Below are positions 58,669 to 64,000 of a DNA stretch of 64,000 bases, piece by piece; within the stretch, counting starts at the first letter, position 1; every line of letters starts with the position of its first letter. This DNA comes from [Zimmermannella] bifida NBRC 103089 (GTDB taxonomy: Bacteria; Actinomycetota; Actinomycetes; Actinomycetales; Microbacteriaceae): contig NZ_BCSP01000003.1 in assembly GCF_001570925.1 (NCBI RefSeq), forward strand, positions 186,001 through 250,000, read 5' to 3'. Under the pieces are notes generated by a model. The model was not told the origin of the DNA and made no database searches. It saw nothing but the letters and a program-made list of their open reading frames with translations. The position numbers and the translations under genes are program-made.

Positions 58669-60803
58669 CGGTTTCGGAACTTAAAGACGGTCACAGTTCG
58701 GGCATGGACTACCACGCGCTGAACGCAATGCTGAATCTGTACGACGCTGATGGCAAGGTGCAGTTCGAAAAGGACCGCGAAGCTGCACGCGAATACTTCC
58801 TGCAGCACGTGAACCAGAACACGGTGTTCTTCCACGACCTCGAAGAACGTCTCGCGTACCTCATCGACAACGAGTACTACGAACGCGAGATCATCGAGCA
58901 GTATTCGCTGGAGTTCGTTCGCCGCTTGCGCGATCGCGCATTCGCCGCGAAGTTCCGCTTCCCAACGTTCCTCGGTGCGTTCAAGTTCTACACCTCGTAC
59001 GCGCTCAAGACGTTTGACGGCAAACGTTACCTCGAGCGCTTCGAAGACCGCGTGCTGATGGTTGCGCTCGGTTTGGCGCGTGGCGACGAAGCGCTGGCGA
59101 CCAGCCTGCTCGACGAAATGATCGCCGGTCGATTCCAGCCGGCTACGCCAACGTTCCTCAACGTTGGTAAGAAGCAGCGCGGCGAATTCGTATCGTGCTT
59201 CCTGCTGCGCATCGAAGACAACATGGAGTCGATCGGTCGTTCGATCAATTCGGCACTGCAGCTGTCGAAGCGCGGCGGTGGCGTTGCCTTCAACCTCACC
59301 AACATCCGTGAGTCGGGCGCGCCGATTAAGCAGATCGAGAACCAGTCCAGCGGCATCATCCCGATCATGAAGCTGCTCGAAGACTCGTTCAGCTACGCGA
59401 ACCAGCTGGGTGCACGTCAGGGCGCCGGTGCCGTCTACTTGAGCGCCCACCACCCCGACATCATGCGCTTCCTCGACACCAAGCGTGAAAACGCCGACGA
59501 GAAGATCCGCATCAAGACGCTCTCGCTCGGTGTCGTCATCCCAGACATCACTTTCCACCTCGCCAAGCGCAACGAGCCCATGTACCTGTTCTCGCCATAC
59601 GACGTTGAGCGGGTCTACGGCAAGCCCTTTGGCGACATCTCGGTTACCGAGCACTACGAAGAGATGGTCGACGACTCGCGCATCCGCAAGACGAAGATCG
59701 ACGCACGTCAGTTCTTCCAGACGCTTGCCGAACTGCAGTTCGAATCGGGTTACCCCTACATCGTGTTTGAAGACACGGTTAACAAGGCCAACCCAATCGC
59801 CGGCCGCATCAACATGTCGAACCTGTGTAGCGAGATCCTGCAGGTCAACTCGCCATCGACATACCACGCCGATCTCGGCTACGACCACATCGGCGAAGAC
59901 ATCTCGTGCAACCTCGGCTCGATGAACATCGCCCTCGCTATGGATTCCGACGACCTCGGTCGTGCCATTGGCACTGCCATCCGCGGTCTCACCGCCGTCA
60001 GCGACATGTCGTCGATTGACTCGGTGCCGTCGATCCGTAAGGGCAACTCGCAGTCGCACGCGATCGGCCTCGGCCAGATGAACCTGCACGGCTACCTTGG
60101 TCGCGAGCGCATCCACTACGGTTCCGAAGAAGCGCTTGACTTCACGAACATGTACTTCTACACGGTCGTGTTCCACGCCATCAAGGCATCGATGGAAATC
60201 GCGCGTGAGCGTGGCCAGCGCTTCCACGACTTTGAGAACTCGGACTACGCCAACGGTTCGTTCTTTGACAAGTACATTGACGAGGTTTGGGAACCACAGA
60301 CCGAGCGCGTGCGCGAACTGTTCGCGAATCACCACATCCCGACCCAGGAAGACTGGCGCGAGCTGCGCAGCCTGGTGCAGGAACACGGTATGTACAACCG
60401 CAACCTGCAGGCCGTACCGCCAACGGGATCGATCTCGTACATCAACAACTCGACTTCGTCGATTCACCCGATTGCCTCCAAGGTTGAAATCCGCAAGGAA
60501 GGCAAGCTCGGACGCGTGTACTACCCGGCACCGTTCATGACGAACGACAACCTCGAGTACTTCCAGGACGCCTACGAAATTGGCCCCGAGAAGATCATCG
60601 ACACCTACGCCGTGGCCACGCAGCACGTCGACCAGGGGCTCTCGCTCACGCTGTTCTTCAAGGACACCGCAACTACGCGTGACATCAACCGCGCCCAGAT
60701 TTACGCATGGCGTAAGGGCATCAAGACCATCTACTACATCCGCCTGCGTCAGATGGCGCTGGAAGGAACCGAAGTAGAGGGTTGCGTAAGCTGCATGCTC
60801 TAG
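58632..60803 (+). CDS. nrdE: Class Ib ribonucleoside-diphosphate reductase alpha subunit NrdE
   Basis: A 723-residue catalytic subunit that reduces NDPs to dNDPs. It lacks the N-terminal ATP-cone, as in class Ib. Conserved blocks include [27 protein letters not shown]-type [19 protein letters not shown] with the catalytic Cys-Glu pair, and the C-terminal redox pair in [13 protein letters not shown] start at 58632 overlapping nrdI by 37 bp is preferred, with GAGGGA ~10 nt upstream; ATG 58704 is an alternative. The operon ends in a terminator with no nrdF following. Confidence 0.96.
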   Translation: MASASGTNDGAVTVSELKDGHSSGMDYHALNAMLNLYDADGKVQFEKDREAAREYFLQHVNQNTVFFHDLEERLAYLIDNEYYEREIIEQYSLEFVRRLRDRAFAAKFRFPTFLGAFKFYTSYALKTFDGKRYLERFEDRVLMVALGLARGDEALATSLLDEMIAGRFQPATPTFLNVGKKQRGEFVSCFLLRIEDNMESIGRSINSALQLSKRGGGVAFNLTNIRESGAPIKQIENQSSGIIPIMKLLEDSFSYANQLGARQGAGAVYLSAHHPDIMRFLDTKRENADEKIRIKTLSLGVVIPDITFHLAKRNEPMYLFSPYDVERVYGKPFGDISVTEHYEEMVDDSRIRKTKIDARQFFQTLAELQFESGYPYIVFEDTVNKANPIAGRINMSNLCSEILQVNSPSTYHADLGYDHIGEDISCNLGSMNIALAMDSDDLGRAIGTAIRGLTAVSDMSSIDSVPSIRKGNSQSHAIGLGQMNLHGYLGRERIHYGSEEALDFTNMYFYTVVFHAIKASMEIARERGQRFHDFENSDYANGSFFDKYIDEVWEPQTERVRELFANHHIPTQEDWRELRSLVQEHGMYNRNLQAVPPTGSISYINNSTSSIHPIASKVEIRKEGKLGRVYYPAPFMTNDNLEYFQDAYEIGPEKIIDTYAVATQHVDQGLSLTLFFKDTATTRDINRAQIYAWRKGIKTIYYIRLRQMALEGTEVEGCVSCML

Positions 60804-60853
60804 TGACCACTGCATCCGGTGTGTGAACACTGCGCAACCGGATGCGGATATCG

Positions 60854-60898
60854 CGGGACCCGCTCGATCTCCAGGATTGAGCGGGTCCCGTTTGTTTG
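60854..60898 (+). terminator. Terminator after nrdE
   Basis: A perfect 12-bp stem (60854-60865 with 60879-60890) is followed by TTTGTTTG. An additional stem built on CATCCGGT/ACCGGATG precedes it. Confidence 0.88.
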
Positions 60899-60937
60899 AT
60901 GGATGCAGCTACGGCTGGATGCGGTTACTGATGCAGT

Positions 60938-60978
60938 TGGGCCCCTCGCGCGTCTGCGTGACACGTACGAGGGGCCCA
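60938..60978 (-). terminator. Hairpin after the permease gene
   Basis: An 11-bp perfect stem (60938-60948 with 60968-60978) lies 45 bp beyond the permease stop; no T-run is seen on the minus strand. Confidence 0.55.
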
Positions 60979-61022
60979 GGGTCAGTGATCTTCGTGCTTG
61001 GTGAGCGCGGCCACCACGCGGT

Positions 61023-62579
61023 CTAATACTCGTCGGGGACGAGCACCGGGGTGTTGCGGTTCAGGCTCTCGCCGCGGAAGAACGCGCGCGACTTCGGGTT
61101 CAACCGCCACCAGCCCATCAGCAGGAACCCGAGCAGCAGCGATCCGACGCCGACCACGAACGCGCCGCCCACGCCGAGCAGCACCGTGTAGCTGTAGTCG
61201 ACGCTGATCATGTCGACCGCCGACTGGATGAACGCGTAGGTGAGCATGATGCCGCCGAGCAGCGGCAGCAGGCCCTGCAGCATGAAGTTGCGGAACGACT
61301 TGAACAGCTGGTCGCGGAAGTACCAGACGCACGCGAACGAAGTAATCGCGTAGTAGAGCGCCACGGCCAGACCCATCGAGGTAATGGAGTCGAGCAGCAC
61401 GGCCTCGGAGATCAGCGACATGCAGCCGTAGTAGACCATTGCGGCGACACCCATCAGCGTGGTCGAGAACCACGGGGTGTGGTAGCGCTTGTGGATCTGC
61501 GCGAATTGCTTCGGTAATGCCCGGTACACGGCCATCGAGAGTGTGCCGCGTGCGGTTGGCAGGATCGTCGTCTGGGTCGATGACGCACCCGAGACGATCA
61601 TCGCGAGAATCAGGAACCAACCCCACGGGCCGAACAGCAGGTCGCGAAGTACCGTAAAGACATCGTCGAGGTTGGCTTCGTTGGTGAGGCCAATTCCGGT
61701 ATCGCCGAAGCCAGCGAACATCATCGTGGCAACCGAGACACCCACATAGGTGACCAGCAGGATGGCGATGGTCAGCATGGCAGCCCGGCCCGGGGTGGTG
61801 CGGGGGTTCTTCGTTTCCTCGTTCAGCGCGAGCGAGGTGTCCCAACCCCAGTAAATAAACAGGCACAGGAGTACTGCGGCAACGAAGCCCGACCATGATT
61901 CGATTTCGGCGGGGTTGAACCACTGCCAGTCGAACGCTGCGGGGGAGGGCGAGGTGCCGTTTGTGGCGCCAATGAACGCGAGCACACCGAAGGCAGCGAG
62001 CGCGGCGTATTGAATCACCATCAGGGCCATCTGCATCTTCTCGCCGATCTGCACGCCGAGTGTCGATACCACCGTCATGAGCGCGATGAAGGCCATGCCG
62101 GTGAGCACCACGATGGTGCGGTCTTCGGCAAAGTGGTTCATGCCAACCAGGTACCAGAGGTATTTGCCGCTGATCTCTGCCACATTGGCGAGCACCATGA
62201 TCGCGGAAACCGCGACCGCCCAACCGCCGATCCAGCCGACGACCGGGCCAAAGGCCTTCGTACCCCACACAAAGGTGGTGCCGCAGTCGGGCATCTCGCG
62301 GTTGAGCTCTTGGTAGGCAAGTGCCGCGAACACCATGGGGATGCACGCGGCAAGGAACGCGACCGGTGCCTGTTCGCCGACCTCGAGGATGACCCAACCG
62401 AGGGTCGCCGCCAGTGAATACAGCGGCGCCGTTGACGCCAAGCTGATTACCGTCGAGCCGATAATGCCCAGCGCGCTCGAATTGAGTCCCTTACCCACAT
62501 GAATGTGGCCCGTGTCGGTGATGTTGTTCGGGCCCGTTTCCGGCGCGGTGTGTCGGCCGGAATGGTTGTGCGTTGTCAT
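61023..62579 (-). CDS. APC-family amino acid/polyamine permease
   Basis: A 518-residue permease with ~12 membrane helices. The APC signature at the first helix is VISLASTAPLYSLAATLGW. Other family features are QELNREMPDCGTTFVWGTKAFG and the LFIYWGWDTSLALNEE stretch in mid-protein, typical of amino acid/choline or polyamine importers. An N-terminal His-rich tail (MTTHNHSGRHTAP) is present. A TetR regulator and a flavin oxidoreductase lie upstream, suggesting import of an amine that the oxidase then breaks down. An operator-like palindrome sits 43 bp before the start. Confidence 0.92.
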   Translation of the reverse strand: MTTHNHSGRHTAPETGPNNITDTGHIHVGKGLNSSALGIIGSTVISLASTAPLYSLAATLGWVILEVGEQAPVAFLAACIPMVFAALAYQELNREMPDCGTTFVWGTKAFGPVVGWIGGWAVAVSAIMVLANVAEISGKYLWYLVGMNHFAEDRTIVVLTGMAFIALMTVVSTLGVQIGEKMQMALMVIQYAALAAFGVLAFIGATNGTSPSPAAFDWQWFNPAEIESWSGFVAAVLLCLFIYWGWDTSLALNEETKNPRTTPGRAAMLTIAILLVTYVGVSVATMMFAGFGDTGIGLTNEANLDDVFTVLRDLLFGPWGWFLILAMIVSGASSTQTTILPTARGTLSMAVYRALPKQFAQIHKRYHTPWFSTTLMGVAAMVYYGCMSLISEAVLLDSITSMGLAVALYYAITSFACVWYFRDQLFKSFRNFMLQGLLPLLGGIMLTYAFIQSAVDMISVDYSYTVLLGVGGAFVVGVGSLLLGFLLMGWWRLNPKSRAFFRGESLNRNTPVLVPDEY

Positions 62580-62621
62580 AGCAATCTCCTCGCCGTTGAA
62601 GAAGGATTGCCCCGAAGCTAC

Positions 62622-62635
62622 ACCGTCCAGTTGGT
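62622..62635 (-). promoter_or_regulatory. Candidate TetR operator before the permease gene
   Basis: ACCGTCCAGTTGGT is a 14-bp pseudo-palindrome. Its reverse complement agrees with 63376-63389 at 12 of 14 positions. It lies between the permease start and the TetR gene. Confidence 0.6.
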
Positions 62636-62666
62636 CTAGTGCAACATATTCGCTTGGTTTCTCGGG

Positions 62667-63260
62667 TTAGCGTCGCAGCATGCGCATGCCGAGAATGTAC
62701 TTGGCAAGCTTCGCCGCCGTTTCGGCTGACGAGAATCGCGACTGCCCGGCATTGGCGCCATCAACCTCGGCGCTGTGGGCGATGCCGTCGCCGATCAGCA
62801 AGACGGCGGTGGCGAGATCTGGGTCTTCGAGCTCGGCCTCGACGGGGGCAAGCCAGCGCTCGCGACACTCAACGAGTGTTGCACGCACCGGGTCGCCGTA
62901 GGCAGGAGCCAGGCGGATGAGCGTGTTGTGCGCGCGTTCGAGATCGCTCTCAAAATTGACCGACGTGCGCAGGTACCACTCGGTTGGCGATAGCTCGGAT
63001 GCGGCAAGTTGCGCGAGATCGGCATCGACGAGTTCCCGCAGTCGATCGCACAGGCCCGCAACGAGTGCTTCGCGATTGGGGAAGTGGTAGAGCAGTCCGC
63101 CCTTGGAGACGTTTGCGGCTTTCGCCACCGCATCCAGCGTTGCGGCGCGGTCACCTTCACGCAATACGAGATCGCAGAATGCGTCGAGGAGGGCGTCGCG
63201 CCGAGACGGGCGCGATGCGGGCTGCGGGGCGTCGTTACCTTGCTGCATGGCCTCAACCAT
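62667..63260 (-). CDS. TetR/AcrR-family transcriptional regulator
   Basis: A 197-residue repressor (the frame extends 25 codons upstream to 63335; ATG 63260 is preferred, and 63248 is another candidate). The N-terminal helix-turn-helix is ATLDAVAKAANVSKGGLLYHF. The C-terminal ligand domain is a conserved TetR_C_37-like pattern with LAPAYGDPVRATLVECRERWLAP. It lies between the permease and the oxidase genes and near two matching operator palindromes, so it probably controls both and itself. The ligand is likely the transported amine. Confidence 0.92.
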   Translation of the reverse strand: MVEAMQQGNDAPQPASRPSRRDALLDAFCDLVLREGDRAATLDAVAKAANVSKGGLLYHFPNREALVAGLCDRLRELVDADLAQLAASELSPTEWYLRTSVNFESDLERAHNTLIRLAPAYGDPVRATLVECRERWLAPVEAELEDPDLATAVLLIGDGIAHSAEVDGANAGQSRFSSAETAAKLAKYILGMRMLRR

Positions 63261-63375
63261 AGCGGGCGATGGCAACGGGGATGCGCGGGTGGGAGTGCGG
63301 GGTACCAGCGCGGTGCGCAGGCAGTCTGGATGCATCCTAGGGATTTGGCTCGTCGGCTTGACTTTTCCTAACTGT

Positions 63376-63389
63376 ACCGACTAGACGGT
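63376..63389. promoter_or_regulatory. Candidate TetR operator between tetR and the oxidase gene
   Basis: ACCGACTAGACGGT is a palindrome with arms ACCG/CGGT around CTAG. It lies in the divergent gap and matches the copy before the permease. Confidence 0.65.
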
Positions 63390-63453
63390 TATTAGGCAGG
63401 TTTGTGTCGTGAGCAACGACGCCACGACGAGCACAATGAGCAAGGTGACGAAC

Positions 63454-64000
63454 ATGAGTAACGCAACCAACCGCATCCACGAAGCATTTTGGACCGACCG
63501 CGCCCCGACCCGGGCCCCGCAGCCGCGACTCAACGGCAAGATCACCGCCGACCTGGTGATCATCGGCGGTGGTTACACCGGACTGTGGACCGCGATTCTC
63601 GCGAAGCGGCGCGACCGGCAGCGTCGCGTCGTGGTGTTGGAAGGCAACACGATTGGCTTTGCCGCGAGCGGCCGTAACGGCGGGTTCGTTGAGCCGAGCA
63701 TCGGCCACGGCATGGGCAATGTGGCATCGCGCTGGCCCGAACAGGCCAGCGATATCGTGCGTATCAGCCGCGAAAACTTCCGCGAAATGGAACAGGACAT
63801 TCGCGACCTCGGCATCGACTGCGATTGGGATGAATCGGGCGCGCTGTGCTTCGCCCGCACCGAATCGCAGGTAGCCGACCTCGAAGCCGGGGTGGATGAG
63901 TGCCTGAAGTACGGCGAAGCGGCTGAGTTCATCCCGCCCGCGCGCATCCACGAAGTCACCAAGTCGCCGGAATACCTCGCGGCGATGTTCCAGCCCGAAG
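63454..64000 (+). CDS. FAD-dependent amine oxidoreductase (DAO/PuuB-like), N-terminal part
   Basis: The frame runs off the window end. 182 residues are visible from ATG 63454 (AAGGTG 7 nt upstream; in-frame GTG 63409 and ATG 63436 are alternatives). The N-terminus SNATNRIHEAFWTDRAP precedes the dinucleotide-binding VIIGGGYTGLWTA and the substrate-side SGRNGGFVEPS. These are the marks of DadA/PuuB-type flavin oxidoreductases that oxidise glutamylputrescine or D-amino acids. It is divergent from the TetR gene and has an operator-like palindrome ~65 bp upstream. It probably degrades the permease substrate. Confidence 0.9.
   Translation, partial: MSNATNRIHEAFWTDRAPTRAPQPRLNGKITADLVIIGGGYTGLWTAILAKRRDRQRRVVVLEGNTIGFAASGRNGGFVEPSIGHGMGNVASRWPEQASDIVRISRENFREMEQDIRDLGIDCDWDESGALCFARTESQVADLEAGVDECLKYGEAAEFIPPARIHEVTKSPEYLAAMFQPE

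Noticed and set aside
58515-60830. 771-codon minus-strand frame opposite nrdE
   Set aside because: It covers the same DNA as the clearly identified NrdE and has no protein features of its own.

Overview
The window reads as chromosomal DNA of a high-GC Gram-positive actinobacterium, most probably a member of the Microbacteriaceae. The grounds are the GC-rich third codon positions, actinobacteria-specific families (CarD, DUF3263, DUF3027, IdeR/DtxR, WXG100, XPB-type helicase paired with a Helicase_C_3 protein), the gpmA/phoU/senX3/regX3 and carD/ispDF/cysS/rlmB gene order, and many genes that appear to start leaderlessly 6-8 nt after a TANNNT -10 box. The genus cannot be fixed from the sequence alone.

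Layout. 1-2212: end of an ABC-2 permease and a DesK/NarL-type two-component pair. 2288-5865: gpmA, phoU and the phosphate-sensing SenX3-RegX3 pair. 6084-11223: a lipoprotein, then the housekeeping run carD, ispDF (fused), cysS and rlmB. 11405-12580: a sugar-ABC ATPase and tRNA-Thr(TGT). 12549-14206: a small element integrated in the tRNA-Thr 3' end, bounded by 36-bp direct repeats and carrying a Doc-like toxin with an altered active site plus a candidate antitoxin. 14260-18441: msrB, DUF3263, LytR_C protein, cold-shock protein, groEL under two CIRCE-like operators, and an orphan WXG100 protein. 18510-24709: a second OmpR-type two-component system whose kinase has a large insertion, then the XPB helicase and its Helicase_C_3 partner. 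25197-27735: a cold-shock/DUF3027 pair with a possible leader peptide, and serC. 27951-31635: DtxR-type regulator, a cell-wall NlpC/P60-like protein with a rich upstream region, an HNH nuclease and an SRPBCC protein. 31708-38874: AIM24 protein, tRNA-Arg(CCT), a 1410-residue SF1-helicase-like protein that has lost its Walker residues, and an MFS transporter. 39056-47291: mscL, 5-FCL, galU, a GNAT enzyme, membrane proteins, tRNA-Ala(CGC), an MpaB-like protein and a trypsin-like protease. 47434-57530: thrC, an orphan DNA methyltransferase, a very large FAD/Fe-S oxidase, thioredoxin, PRC-barrel and DUF4349 proteins, and an aldo/keto reductase. 57531-60803: nrdHIE behind paired NrdR boxes, without nrdF. 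61023-64000: an amino acid/polyamine permease, a TetR regulator and the start of a flavin amine oxidoreductase, linked by matching operator palindromes.

How it fits together. Most of the window is core metabolism and envelope homeostasis: phosphate sensing, isoprenoid and amino acid synthesis, redox repair, cell-wall hydrolysis and deoxynucleotide supply. Clear accessory DNA is limited to the tRNA-Thr element; the TetR-permease-oxidase locus may also be accessory. The most unusual items are the pseudo-helicase, the tRNA-bounded Doc element, the pervasive leaderless starts, the TetR operator pair, and the nrd operon lacking nrdF.
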